Source: Channallabes apus
Lineage: Eukaryota; Chordata; Actinopteri; Siluriformes; Clariidae
Direction of reading: 5' to 3'
Assembly: GCA_030522415.1 (NCBI GenBank)
Contig: CM060121.1
Coordinates: 13,348,055-13,412,054, forward strand
DNA length: 64,000 bases
A program made the translations under genes and the position numbers. Numbering within the stretch: the stretch's first letter is position 1; the number at the start of each line of letters is the position of its first letter. Below are positions 9,626 through 21,009 of this stretch, piece by piece. The notes beneath the pieces were generated by a model, which ran no database searches, had not been told where the DNA came from, and saw only the letters and a list, made by a program, of their open reading frames with translations.

Positions 9626-9861
9626 TGTTTTTATTTGGTGATTCCATATTTTTTTCCTCAGATTTGTGTGATTCCAATATTTTTTCCCTCTGTTTCTTTG
9701 TTTTGTTTTTTTAAGTGTTTTATACAGCCAGAAGTTTTTTGGATTGTTGAGTGAAAATAGTTTTGTGGCATGTATGTGCTTGTTTTTTTTTCTACACAAT
9801 TAAACATTTGAATGAACATCTTCTGAGAGGGGTGATTCCATAATTTTTGCCAGGGGTTGTA

Positions 9862-11149
9862 TAACTATAATATCTAAGAATTATTAAATACCCTATAAAG
9901 GTTATTTTTATTATTTGGATGGAAATCCAGACAATGACCGTCCAAAGTTTCGAAGCTATGGACTGCAGGTCTTACAGTGACTGCAGCCGCCTATACTGTA
10001 GTTATGGAAAGTTTGTTGGTCTTTTTATCACAAAGCATGCTCAATTGAGGTGAGATCAGGTGACTAACACACCTCACATTGCCGTCAGGAGCACTTGCGC
10101 TGCACTTGCGCTGCTTTGGTGGTGCATTTAGGGTAATTTTCCATTGTCATTTCAGTTTTTCAGCATTTGACTAAATCTGAATCTGAAGCAGAAAGTGTAG
10201 CTCTATACATTTCAGAATTCCTCCTTCTACGTCTATCAACAGTCACATAATTACTACACACCAGTAACCCGGTCCCATTTTGCTGCCATACATATTCATG
10301 CCCTGGCATTGCCTCCACCATGGTTGACGTGGTGACAATGTGGTATCTGTTGGATCATAAGCCAGTCTTTTTATTTTTTATCTGTATGCTCTTCTCTCCC
10401 CAGTATCCCTAAACAAGATGATCATGGTCTCATCTGTACACATAATTGGCATACTGTAAATACTAAATTAAGCTAAGTTTCTGTTTTTGTACAGCCTTAT
10501 GATGGCCTGTTTCATAGCTTCAATAATATATTTATATATATATTAATGAAGAATAATGTTGAAGCATACAGTTGATCACCATTATAAAATATATTGAAGG
10601 ATTTCTATTTAAAAAATGCACATTCACAATATAATAATAATATATAAAAAAGTACAGTTAAAAGTATAAAGCATTCCAAAATATTGTGGCAAGTACAAGG
10701 ACAAACTTCTTTTTTATAAGCAAGATAAAAAACACTTATGTTCACATCTAGTTGAAACTAGTTTAAAACCTGAGTGATTTACAGTAGCTATTGCTAAGAG
10801 GATGTCGGCCAGAATTAAGACACCATGGCTTTAATGGCTGCTCTTTCAATCTCAACCTTCCCAGTTCAGGGTTAAAATAAATACTGATATTTACAGCACT
10901 CAACAGCAAATGTCAGTGTGTTACACAGCTACCATGATTACAGTGGAATGCACATTTAAATCTTTAGCACCTTTTAAACCTCATTGCTTAAATGCTTGCA
11001 GCCTAGATTTTCTTTCCAATCACCGTCCAACTTCCAAGTGTGTAGTGCTTTGATTATATTGGGTTGCTTTTCTGTCACAGGTTGTTAAGCACTTGGAACT
11101 TTGTGTGAGCTTTGTTAACATTCATGCACTAAAAAATAGATGTACTGTA
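9862..11149. other. Intronic DNA, no gene; possible ancient transposon wreck
   Basis: AT-rich sequence with no open frame of note. The part around 10260-10450 has phrases that recur in decayed Tc1-type elements (GCATTGCCTCCACCATGG), but I cannot place motifs with confidence. Three TACWGTA heptamers occur (9994, 10452, 10780). Confidence 0.4.
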
Positions 11150-11700
11150 CAGTGATAGCCAAAAATATTGAGACTGGTGTGAAATTTAATGTTTTAATGC
11201 CATTCTCAAATTTTTAAAATAATGATAATCAAGATATTAAGAATAATTTGTTATTTTAAACTATTTAATTGCTATACAGCAATGATCAATTATCAAAAAT
11301 TTACAAAAATCAATATGAAGTAATTTATTCTTCAAAACCTGCTGGATCTGGCTGGGCATAGAGCCAACAAGATGTCTGCAGTACTCTGGTGTCACTCACT
11401 CTTTCCATGTCTGCGTGTGAAAATCATGTACAGAAGACAGCTTCTTGACTGCTGCTGGTTATTTAACATTGTCCCACAGTTTGCTATTGGGTTCAGGTTT
11501 GGGGAGGATCCAGACCATGGCACCAGAAGCTGAATACCATTGTCACATAGCCAGTTTTTCACAAGATTTTCAGTTACTTAGCACAACTCTTTTGACAGAT
11601 GTGCTAGAAGTAATTAGAAGTAATCATATGTTTTGTGCACAAGGCAGAACTAATACATGGCATATGTTATCTTAATACATTTGGCCATCACTGTGAGAAC
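11150..11700 (-). pseudogene. Heavily decayed Tc1 element, antisense
   Basis: The left end TA-CAGTGATAGCCAAAAATATTGAG resembles the terminal repeat of the relic ending at 2215. At 11481-11507 the minus strand encodes a decayed SPDLNPIENLW-like segment, visible on the plus strand as TTGGGTTCAGGTTTGGGGAGG. Orientation is consistent: C-terminus nearest the left repeat. The right end cannot be defined. The plus-strand frames from 11445 to 11820 are shadows. Confidence 0.6.
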
Positions 11701-11973
11701 TGGCATTGGGGGTTTGTCAAAACACAATATTGGCAAGAGCAGGGCCAGTCTAGTGTCTACTGTAATTATTCTGTTAATTTGGGTTTTGACAACAATACAC
11801 TGATAAAAATGGAAAATTAACTCCATGTCCAGAAACATTACTGAAATTTTTATTGAGTCTGCTGTTCTTAGTTTTATTAAAGCATCCATAATTAGGTCCA
11901 TGCAAATGACTTCTGTAAAAATAAAGGGACCAGAAACAGGATGTATTTTAAAAAAAAGAAAAGAAAAAGGCAA

Positions 11974-12178
11974 GCTAAATGTCTTTGGACTGTGGGAGGA
12001 CAAATTGGTGATCACATTCCAACCCCCCCAACCCACACAGTAAAATCCCCAGTGAGTCTGGGTCTAACTGAACCTATAGAAAAAATGGTAAGATGTTATT
12101 TCATCACTCTAGGTGTTAAATCAACAGTGTGCAGGAGGTGTGAGGTGTCAGTTCTAAGCCATCATGCCACCACAAGGA
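11974..12178 (-). repeat. SINE family A, degraded fragment
   Basis: It shares the GTCTTTGGACTGTGGGAGGA core with the full-length copy at 235-612 and ends near the decayed head GCCATCATGCCACCAC. The middle is diverged. Confidence 0.6.
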
Positions 12179-12257
12179 ATATAAGCATCATCAAAAATAA
12201 TGATTAGAGGTCACAGCATTTTTAACAAGGGTCTTATTAATATTCGGTTGACTAATG

Positions 12258-12262
12258 TAGAT

Positions 12263-12320
<58 letters not shown>
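12258..12320. repeat. (GATA)n microsatellite
   Basis: About fifteen uninterrupted ATAG units. No flanking element was recognised. Confidence 0.95.
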
Positions 12321-12322
<2 letters not shown>

Positions 12323-13525
12323 CAAATCATGAGTATCTATTATCTTCAAGCTTGAAATTGGTAATGAAATTAAAATATTAAATTTTTTAAAGGAAATATT
12401 AGAAAAAAGTCTTAATTCTGGATATTTTCGATGGCTGTCTAGGCAAGGTTCAAAAGTATAGTCCTTCTAATGTTGTGGTCTCAAAATATGCTATATGCAG
12501 AAAAAAAACTGTTTTATATAAAGTTGTTTGACAGAGTGTACCTGCATCAGAATCATATGAGTTTTCCCAGACTACCAAATAATGAATTAAAAAGTGTATT
12601 TTATAACATCTGATTCATTTCACTATTAGTTTAGAAAATATATTTTAATTAACCAAACATTTAACAATGAGTTTGTTACATCTAGCATGTCCCAGTGGCC
12701 AAATGCTATTCTATGAAAGAACTAAAGAAAAGGCTGATTAGAGAAGAGAGTCTGCAAGGATGTGTGAATAACATATCATCATTATTTTTCATATTTTTCT
12801 TTAGGGAATCCAGCTGCTGAGATTTTTTTGTCCAACAAAACCCACTTTGGTTTCTAAATCTCTGATCATATTAACGTTTTCTTTTTTTTTTTCACAAAGT
12901 CTAACTTGTAAACATCAACATGTTTTTAATTCATTCTCTGAAATTGTCGAAAGGAATTGGTGTGATTATTATAGGCTGCCTTTTGCACTTCCTCTATCAT
13001 ATCATCTCTCTTGAGGTCCAGAACATTCGGGTATTTAATTAGTCAGAAATTGGCTGCATGTAATAAGATGACCGACAGTAGAAGAATTTCCATTACCATC
13101 TGTTTTCTGACCTGGGGCTACTTTCTAAAGGATGTTTGGCTCAGCATGAGACTCATCATCTTGATGTGCACTTTCAGTCTCTTTCTCCAATCAGTCCTTG
13201 AAAAACAAGGCTCATATTTACTCCAGCCCCATTTACCTCAGAACATACTGCATTGCAACAGAGCATTGTTTTGTCTGAAGTTGTTTTTACCTCACTGCTG
13301 TGCAGTCACTTACGGTCGATGGAGGAGCTCACAGCACTAAAACGGGCTTAATTATTTGGCCTGCGCAGAGCTCAACACTCTCATGTAATCAGTAGCACAT
13401 GACCCATGAGGAGACCCGAATCAATTCTGTGATTTCATTGCGATTATAATTTGTTTTTCTGTGCAGTTTAATCTTTGAATGCCCACTTCATACCTTTTGG
13501 AAACCTTTCACTGATAGGACACATA
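12321..13525. other. Intronic DNA, nothing recognised
   Basis: AT-rich sequence. The 109-residue frame at 13011-13340 has no motif and poor coding character. It is treated as chance. Confidence 0.5.
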
Positions 13526-14297
13526 CAGTGCCTTGCAAAAGTATTTGGCCCCCTTGAACTTTTCCACATTTTGTCACATTACAGCCACAAACATGAATCA
13601 ATTTTATTGGAATTCCACGTGAAAGACCAATACAAAGTGATGTACACGTGAGAAGTGGAATGAAAATCATACATGATTCCAAACATTTTTTACAAATAAA
13701 TAACTGAAAAGTGGGGTGTGCGTAATTATTCAGGCCCCTTTGGTCTGAGTGCAGTCAGTTGCCCAGAGACATTGCCTGATGAGTGCTAATGACTAAATAG
13801 AGTGCACCTGTGTGTAATCTAATATCAGTACAAATACAGCTGCTCTGTGACGGCCTCAGAGGTTGTCTAAGAGAATATTGGGAGCAACAACACCATGAAG
13901 TCCAAAAAACACACCAGACAGGTCAGGGATAAAGTTATTGAGAAATTTAAAGCAGGCTTAGGCTACAAAAAGATTTCCAAAGCCTTGAACATCCCACGGA
14001 GCACTGTTCAAGCGATCATTCAGAAATGGAAGGAGTATGGCACAACTGTAAACCTACCAAGACAAGGCCGTCCACCTAAACTCACAGCCAAGAGGCCCAT
14101 GGTGACTCTGGACGAGCTGCAGAGATCTACAGCTCACATTAGTCGGACAACTATTAGTCGTGCACTGCACAAAGTTGGCCTTTAAGGAAGAGTGGCAAGA
14201 AGAAAGCCATTGTTAACAGAAAACCATAAGAAGTGCCGTTTGCAGTTTGCCACATGCCATGTGGGGGACACAGCAAAAATGTGGAAGAAGGTACCCC
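13526..14297 (+). mobile_element. Tc1 element, CAGTGCC family, 5' part only
   Basis: The left end CAGTGCCTTGCAAAAGTATT starts after TA (13524-13525), followed by about 370 bp of terminal repeat and leader. The transposase start is at 13895. Recognisable sequence ends in a C-run (14294-14307) next to the MITE at 14317. The catalytic half and right end are missing. Confidence 0.85.
13895..14292 (+). pseudogene. Tc1 transposase, DNA-binding half
   Basis: The ATG at 13895 opens an intact frame of 96 residues to a TAA at 14183. The first helix-turn-helix is YKKISKALNIPRSTVQAIIQ, followed by a GRPPK hook and a second helix-turn-helix (SRTTISRALHKVGL). After the stop the same frame continues with GRVARRKPLLTENHKKCRLQF and similarity fades at about 14292. 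The catalytic Asp/Glu residues are all absent, so only DNA binding could survive. Close in domain layout to the transposase at 39112-40134. Confidence 0.85.
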
Positions 14298-14316
14298 CCC
14301 CCCCCCAGATCTCTAT

Positions 14317-14921
14317 TGGCGCTTTTCTACTGCATAGTACGGCACAGCATGGTTCAGTACAGCTCACTTTGGTTCGGCTCAATTCGGCTCGGTTTGCGCT
14401 TCCACTGCAGTTTAGTAACGCTTTAGAGTGGGCGGGATTATTCACGTGTCGTTATAGTTGCGGCGCCTCTACTGCCATGACATCATCGTAAACGCGCCAC
14501 AAACAAACACACAACAATGGAGCAAATCGACGGCATGGTGTTCTTTATTCTCGGCATGTGGATGTTTTTAACAGCGAGACGAAGGAGTTTGTTTCAAAAG
14601 AGGCTGATGGCAGCCAAAGAAAACTTTTGGTTAATACAAAAAGGTGCGTCCAATCCTTCACTGGCTGTTCTAAATATAGCGGTTCTGTTGTGTCTCGTGT
14701 CGCAAGCTCAGTGATGCAGTAATGACGATTTTCTCCGGCCAATCAGTGACCAGCAGAGTTTACACGTCACGTTTTTGGTAACGGTCCGGCGCGCTTGGAA
14801 CCTCGGCTGAGGTGGTACTAAAGAAAGGGCCAGGTACCAGGTATTGTTCCCAGTGGAAAACCCCCCAAAAGTGAGCTGAACTGAACCGTGTCGTGCCGTA
14901 CTATGCAGTGGAAAAGCGCCA
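14317..14921. mobile_element. MITE with long inverted ends, inserted in Tc1 relic
   Basis: Left end TGGCGCTTTTCTACTGCATA and right end TATGCAGTGGAAAAGCGCCA are inverted copies. Similarity extends inward through GTACGGCAC and CAGCTCACTTT. A TAT repeat flanks both sides (14314-14316, 14922-14924), suggesting a 3-bp target duplication and hence possibly PIF/Harbinger, but this is weak. The interior holds a 65-codon ATG frame (14517-14714) with no recognised domain, a CCAATCA box and GC-rich segments. Total 605 bp. Confidence 0.75.
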
Positions 14922-14989
14922 TATCTGGCTGAGCACACAAGGAAGCAGTAGCTTTAGGTACTGTGGGTTGTGGGTGCGACCTCCCTGGA

Positions 14990-15111
14990 TCTGTCCAGGT
15001 GCCAGACACCAAAACTCACTCACTTAGGTCTTGTGGAGTAATGAGCTGCCCCGGTGGCGCAATTGCAGCCTACGCAATATCAGGCATAATGTTTGGGCTG
15101 ATCAGTGTGTA
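14990..15111 (+). repeat. Right-end remnant of a Tc1-like element
   Basis: The end GCTGATCAGTGTG-TA is the complement-sense partner of the left end seen at 49118 (CACTGAATAGCCATGACATT). The stretch CTTAGGTCTTGTGGAGTAATG resembles decayed transposase C-terminal coding DNA. No other part of the element is left here. Confidence 0.55.
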
Positions 15112-16021
15112 CTGACATTTGTTGTTGCTAACATCCATTTATTCAAGCAGTGAGAGTAAGATGGATGTGTTTTAAATATATTTTTTTATTAATATATTCT
15201 ATCCATATAATCACTCACATTCTCTCTCTCTCCCTCTCTGTCATTATTTATCATTCAGTCCAGATGTGCTCTTATGCTTGTGTTATTATTACTGTAGGTT
15301 CATAATTGCTTCCTTTTATTTCATAACAAAAGGGATAAAAGCTATATAAAATTCATGAAATTTTGTGCAAGCTCAATTGATATTTTTCTGTTAATATAAT
15401 TAATAGGATGGATAATGTGAGAATGTTCTGTTTTAAAATAGAAGTTAAATGGGTAGCATACTGCAAGTGTGAACAAATGTCACTTGATCGTTGTCCTCAT
15501 TTGTCTTTATAAATAGAATTTTGAGGAACAAGAGAATAAGAAACCTTAAGTAGAAAAAAGAGAAGGTTTGTTCCACTTGTAAACTGTAACTGTACAGAAT
15601 TTTAATCTGTATTCATACTGATATACATTTAAATATAAATCAATAACAATTGGTTTAAGATGACCAAAACCTGTTTTATGCATAAAGACAGGATGTAAGG
15701 ATACAGTGGATACAAATGGGAAATGTATAATCACCATCGTAAATATAACACAACCATGCACACTAACTATGAGGCTAGGATTATAAACAGGGGCTATACG
15801 CTAAGAAATAACACACAGTAGAGTAAACACAACACACGCTAGAGAGGAACAAACCAGAAACCCAGAACTGAAGCAGTGGTATACATAAAAGAAACAAGAC
15901 TCGGGTGCAATCATAATCAGGAACTGAACTTGAAGCATACTGTATTTACATAATTACATCATGTGATCTGGAGGGGCAATGTATTCCAGTGCCTTCCTAA
16001 TTGTCCATGTTTTAGTTTATT
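15112..16021. other. Intronic DNA, nothing recognised
   Basis: AT-rich. Two TACTGTA heptamers (15290, 15938). No coding or repeat family identified. Confidence 0.5.
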
Positions 16022-16370
16022 GGTACCATGGTGGGGTCGTGGTGAGCACTGTGACCTCACACCTCCAGGGTAGAGGGTTTAGTTTCAACCTCGGGTCTGT
16101 GTGCATGGAGTCTGCATGTTCTCCCCGTGTTGGGGAGGATTCTTTCAAGTACTCCGGTTTCCTACCACAGTCCAAAGACAAGTGGATTATGCTAATGAAA
16201 ATAGGCGTAAATAATAGACAATTCCAATTTGCTATAGTGTGTGCGTGTTTGTGCCCTACGATGGATTGGCACCCTGTCCACAGTGTACCCCACCTAGTGC
16301 CTCAAGTCTCCTGGGATAGGCTCCAGGCCTCTCATGACCCTATACAAGTGGGATAGGGAATGAGTGATTC
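16022..16370 (+). repeat. SINE family A, plus-strand copy
   Basis: It runs head to tail as the reverse complement of the copy at 235-612. The degraded head is GGTGGGGTCGTGGTGAGCACTG, the centre GGAGTCTGCATGTTCTCCCC, followed by GATTGGCACCCTGTCCA and a weak GAATGAGTGA tail. It lies 150 bp before the last exon. Confidence 0.8.
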
Positions 16371-16521
16371 TTAATTCCAAAAAGTAGAAGAAAATCTGGA
16401 AAAGAAAGAATAATGTAAAACAAAAGCACAAATTTCACTCCTGGAGTCAGTGAATTATGTTTGTCTAATTATCGTACATGAAACCAGAGAGGCCATGAAG
16501 GCTTCTCTTTTTTCTTCACAG

Positions 16522-16766
16522 GCCTCTTTACACTTTCTGGTGTGTGTATCTATATCAGCTACTCTCAGCAGGCCTTGGATGAGCTGCGGCGGCTGGTGAG
16601 TGCCGAGTTGCTCGCCCACATACACATGTCCTTCGGCTGGTCCCTAGCCTCGGCTTGTATCTCTTATGCACTTGAGGTGGCCTGTGGCATCCTACTCCTG
16701 CTCGCAGCTCGTCTTGCTTATCTTGAGCTCCACCATGAGTCTACTGCTGCTTTCTCCATGGCCTAG
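16522..16766 (+). CDS. tmem235: Claudin-like TMEM114/TMEM235 family protein, last exon
   Basis: The acceptor AG at 16520-16521 follows a TTCTCTTTTTTCTTCACAG tract. Two bases complete the split Ser codon, then 80 codons run to TAG at 16764-16766. The exon encodes the rest of helix 3 (LFTLSGVCIYISYS), a second extracellular loop (QQALDELRRLVSAELLAHIH), the family signature MSFGWSLA, helix 4 (CISYALEVACGILLLLAAR) and a short cytoplasmic tail. The ISYS, YALEV and LLLLAA details look closer to TMEM235 than TMEM114 as I remember them. The SFGWS signature is shared by both. AATAAA at about 17665 is a candidate poly(A) signal for a 0.9 kb 3' UTR, but this is unproven. Confidence 0.75.
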
Positions 16767-18467
16767 AGACACCACAGAGGGAGCCTATTATACAGTATTT
16801 ATCGCCCTGTTTGCAGCAGGCTTGCTTACAATAACCTGACTTCAAAGTTCCTGTTTTTTTTTTATTGGAATTAATTAGAATTCAATGAGTGCTCACCAAT
16901 GTTCATAAAAGTGCATATTTTACTCATCTTGAAGCTGCTGGATGTTGAAGACTGGATGATGAGACATTTTATGTTGTTTGGGTGTCAGTTCATGTTTTCA
17001 GGTTGTTATCTACTTCTGTAACATCCACTACGTCAGTATCATTGAAGAGTTTTGTATATTTGAATAGTATATTCCCACATATAGTATTGTATAGTATACA
17101 GTAGTATTGTACTATTTCATTCACTTAGTGAAACAGCAAAACTATTTACATTACCAACATAAACTTGCCTTTTAGTGAATTTTTGTCATCTACAGTACCT
17201 CACTGATTGTTTAAATGTGATTTTTAAACAAAACTCAACCCTTAAACATATAGTGGAAACTTGAGCCCCAGGGTGATACATTTAGGATTCTCAAGGGGGG
17301 AAAAAACGCTTTCACAGTGATCAAGCTTTTAAGTGCGTTTTAGCCAAGCTTAGCCAATTATAGTCAACTGCCACACTGTCAACCATATAGTCCATGCTAA
17401 CAGTTGTCATCAAGGTAAAGTGATTATAACCTTAATAACATTAAGTGTTTCACTGTAAAGAGTAGCTTGTGTTTATAATTAATTTAACCTTTCAGAAAAT
17501 GTACGCTTCAGAGCGCAGATGCTTCAGTTGGCCTAATCTACAATTTACTTTTGTGACATTTGTATTAAGGGTTATATTTTTTTAGTTATAAATTGTAAAA
17601 CATAATTTTAAATATAGAACATAAAATATATTGTTGGATGTGATGTGTATATTGTAGAATTCAAATAAATGAAATTATTGTTAATATTTGACATAGCACA
17701 AAGCAAGCAGAACAAGATAGTTGGACATAAGACGTAAGATATTCTTGAAGGAGACTGCACTGATGTCTAATATCTCAGCATGCTGCCCTCTCAGGGTCAT
17801 GGTACAGTATGTGTTTACTTGCTCCCCCTGAGGCTGAATGATAGCTACTGTACATATACTGTAAAGTGAGGAAAGCAAACCCAAACACCTTTTTTGTTTT
17901 ATTATTTATTCTGTCTTAAATATGTATGTTGTAATCTGATCAGTGTATGTTCTCCTGGCTTTTAGCTGACTGCTACAGTAGCTCAATACTATTGCCTCAG
18001 TGTAAACCTGAACCTTTTGGAAATGGTGCGTGATGTATGTGTCTGAAAACTCGTGCCAAATCCTACAGCTCTGACTGTAAATGACTGTAAATTACTGTGA
18101 ATTACAGGATTGCCAAGGCAACTCACAGCAGCTCAGAACTCCCTGTTATAAGCTATATACAAGGTGGCCCAAAGGTCCATTGGGATTTTTCCTTGTAGGA
18201 AATTTAAACAGAAGGTCAAATAGAACCAGATCTGACACCACTTGTCTTTATTCTTTGCGGTTGTCTGAAGTCTGTAGTCTTTTGGATCAATGCTAAATGC
18301 ATTTCCATACCACCAAAGTTGCAGTTAAGCAGATTTCAAGTATGCAAAGTGTACTGTAAAAAACTACTTTATTTCCGATATATTTAAATCATAGGCAGAG
18401 TCTGACATTTGGGGAGATGGGGGATTTTAAGAACTGACATCAGAACAGTCTAGCTACCGGGTATAGG
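16767..18467. other. 3' UTR candidate and intergenic DNA
   Basis: AT-rich with no convincing frame. Eight TACWGTA heptamers lie between 16791 and 18359, two of them 11 bp apart at 17846 and 17857. ACAAGGTGGCCCAAAGGTCC near 18160 looks faintly like a mariner end but has no partner. Confidence 0.5.
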
Positions 18468-18722
18468 TTATCCCCCAGTTGTTCGAGTGGATAACCGCGT
18501 CAGCCAGATAGGCTGCAGCCTATAGTCGATACTGCCGGGGCACATTAACCACTGGAAAGTGGCTGGGGTGCCGTGCAGGCTGAAGGGGAGGACCCAAAAT
18601 CCTGATTGGCACGTCGAGCTTGGGCATGGCGATAATGCAGGGGTCTGGTAGGAGATGTGCACCGCTCCCTGCTGCTTAAGTAGGCTGAGTTCAGCTGTCT
18701 GAGCCTTCAAGCCTTGGTTCAT
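18468..18722 (-). pseudogene. Ty3/Gypsy reverse transcriptase fragment
   Basis: The minus-strand frame contains FWVLPFSLHGTPATFQWLM, which corresponds to the F.PFGL.GAPATFQRLM region of Gypsy reverse transcriptases. TAELSLLKQQGAVHIS precedes it. The downstream YLDD catalytic motif is decayed past recognition and no other domain or LTR is present. It differs clearly from the RT at 5.9-6.3 kb, so it comes from another Gypsy lineage. Confidence 0.65.
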
Positions 18723-18739
18723 CTGCTGTAGTAATACCT

Positions 18740-19786
18740 GTGCAGGGGTTGCACATAGCTGGCTCTGGGCCCAATGTCACAAATGTATACATATTAACAG
18801 AAGACAATATTGACTTGGCTTCTCATAAAGCCAAACAACACATTCCATCAAATCAGGTTCTGATCACTTTGTGCTATATGAAATATAGATTTATGCAGGA
18901 TAGTGTTTAAAAAAGTCTGATGAAACTGAATTATCATTTCATTTATAATACACTTGTGTCTTTTATTTTCTCTGCAGTCTTTTAAATCTTGTGTGTCACC
19001 TAATGATTTCCACATCACCTCAGATTAGAGCCGTTATGAAGGATATACAGAGCATAAGTAGCAGACACATCTCAATAAAACTGTTCAAAGCAGAGATTAT
19101 TGCATATTTTGGATGCCTTCAGTATTGATTTACAAGGTAGTGATTTTAGAGAGCAATTTCTTAGAAATTTTCTACAGTATAATTATTTCATCTTTATGGT
19201 GATGACAGAGTTAGTGACTATATGAACTGATGTATGTGGGATTGATTGACTCACATTTAGAAAGGACTTCATGAATCAAAATAACCTCCATATTCAATTA
19301 TATTGGCAGATTCAATGCCTTTGTTTCTACTGTAAAATTACTTCATCTTTATATTGTGTGTGTACCTTTAGCCTTTATGTTTAAAAATTATAATTAAACT
19401 TTTGTAGAAGGTTAAGTTGCTGTGCTTTATTGAGGTTGTGAAGATTTTTCCCCCCAGTGCTATTACCGCTAAGTATATAAAAGCTGTGCACTGGAATTTT
19501 CTGTCCAGCTAGATGAACTGTTTTCAGTAAGATCACTTGGCTTAATTTTTTTTCTGTCTCTACTTGGATAATTGCTTGCTTTCATATCCCTAGATTGTTA
19601 AATCTACAATAACTACTGTTTTGTTCCTTTACTGTCCAGTTTAGCTTGATTACGCCTTTGGCAATACTGTTTCTTATTATGGTCATGCCAGTGAAGCCTA
19701 TTTTAACTGAACTGAACCCTAAGGAGTGACAAAATCTTAATTTAACTGCCCAGTTACTTCATCCTGATTATTCTTCTTGAAACAGC
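18740..19786. other. Intergenic DNA with one dispersed repeat
   Basis: About 19010-19135 shares blocks with 33905-34010 (CACCTCAGATTAGAGC, TTGCATATTTTGGATG). These look like two copies of an unidentified old repeat. Otherwise nothing recognised. Confidence 0.5.
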
Positions 19787-20760
19787 CCACGGTTGGTTTT
19801 TCGTAACTGGAGCTGTTCCAGGACTGTCTATAGAGCAATAGAGCCCCATCATTCTCCTCTAAGAGAGAATGGCCAACAGAGGTGGAAAGTAACGAATTAT
19901 ATTTACTCGCGTTACTGTAATTGAGTAGTTTTTTTGTGTATTTCTACTTTTTAAAGTAGTCTTTAAAATCTGTAATTTTACTTTTACTTAAGTACGTTTT
20001 GTTTGAAGTATTGTAATTCACTACATTTTAAATCATATTCGCTACTGAGTAAAAAATAAATGAATGAAAATGCTAAAATAATACAAATATTATGCTTTTG
20101 CGCTCGCGTGTGTGTATCATGTCCTGGTCGCACCGCTCCAGACTCCACGCCAGGTTTTCTGACATCGGCAGCTACCTGACCTTCCACACGGTCGCTTCCG
20201 CCCTGAGAGTGACGTCATCGACTAGTGCGACCATATATAAACCGGAGAGCGATGCGGGAAAGAGGAAAGAGGTTGTGATTTTGACGTTTTGATATTTGGT
20301 TGTGTATTCTGGTTTTGACTTTTTGCCTCCAATTGACTTTGATTATTGCTTTGTCCCTTTGGTTTGGTTGGTCTTTGTATATATTTGTAGATAATTTCAC
20401 TGTTTTTGGTTTAGGGAGTCTTTATTATGCAAAGGTGTTCCTTCAGTTAAAAACAACTAGTTTGAGATTTATATCTGCTCATCTTTTTTGAACTACGCTA
20501 GAATGCCTCATCCTACCCCCGCTGTTAAAAAAATAAAAAAGTAACTCGATAACTTTTACTCTGAGTAAATTTTTTAGTGAGCTACTTTTTACTTTTACTT
20601 GAGTAGATTTTTATAATGGTAACTTTACTTGTACTTGAGTACAACATTTTATTACTCTTTCCACCTCTGAGGGCCAATCAGCTCTCGCTTGGCTCACGGC
20701 TATGGAAGGCTACAGCATCACCCAGGATTCGATCTCCAGATAATAGGGCAAGCTTACTTA
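19787..20760 (+). repeat. SINE-like repeat (family C) split by a hAT MITE
   Basis: Outer parts are 19787-19876 (GAGCCCCATCATTCTCC) and 20670-20760 (CCAATCAGCTCTCGCTTGG ... CATCACCCAGGATTCGAT). A related uninterrupted copy at 22090-22230 has CCAATCAGCTCTCTCC and CATCACCCGGGATTCGAAC. The GGATTCGAA string resembles a tRNA B box. Confidence 0.65.
19877..20669. mobile_element. hAT-type non-autonomous transposon, copy 1
   Basis: The inverted ends are CAGAGGTGGAAAG. The 8-bp flanks atggccaa (19869-19876) and agggccaa (20670-20677) differ at one position, giving the 8-bp target duplication typical of the hAT superfamily. Next to the ends are runs of TTACTTGAGTA-type repeats. The 793-bp element has a GC-rich core at about 20100-20260 with a cAMP-response-element motif TGACGTCA and a TATA box CATATATAAA 15 bp further on. 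No transposase is encoded. Copy 2 is at 51198-52361. Confidence 0.85.
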
Positions 20761-21009
20761 ACTGCATTTTAAATTCTATTTTAATATTACTGAATATAAC
20801 TAATCCAAAAATGCATTGAAGTGTACTTTCATAAAATGGTCATAAAATGCATTAAATAGAAATAACAACTGAATTACATTTAAATGATGTCTGATGTCCA
20901 ACAACTTAACTTTATTTATTCAATTTATTTCACTAAAGTATTCCTTACTAAGACATAAATTATACTACAGTTCTGTAATTGTAGTTCACGGTTACTACTA
21001 CATACTGTA

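Larger units (their letters stand above)
2880..9859 (+). mobile_element. Tc1 element, CAACCCC family, copy 1, split by a Gypsy insertion
   Basis: The left end CAACCCCTGGCAAAAATTA starts at 2880 and its inverted copy ends at 9859. TA dinucleotides flank both (2878-2879 and 9860-9861). Terminal repeats are long, about 170 bp or more, with inner TATGGAATCAC direct repeats (8440-8475, 9640-9680). The left repeat is interrupted after 3051 by a Ty3/Gypsy element, and Tc1 sequence resumes at about 8388. Without the insert the element would be about 1.6 kb, matching copy 2 at 45674-47232 (1559 bp). The transposase is on the plus strand, at 8616-9625. Confidence 0.9.

Noticed and set aside
13011..13340. 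109-codon intronic frame
   Set aside because: No motif, no repeat family, no flanking splice signals.
14517..14714. 65-codon hydrophobic ORF inside the MITE
   Set aside because: No recognisable domain and no second copy in the window to show conservation; kept only as a note in the MITE entry.
18160..18250. Mariner terminal repeat (ACAAGGTGGCCCAAAGG)
   Set aside because: Weak similarity, no inverted partner and no transposase remnant.
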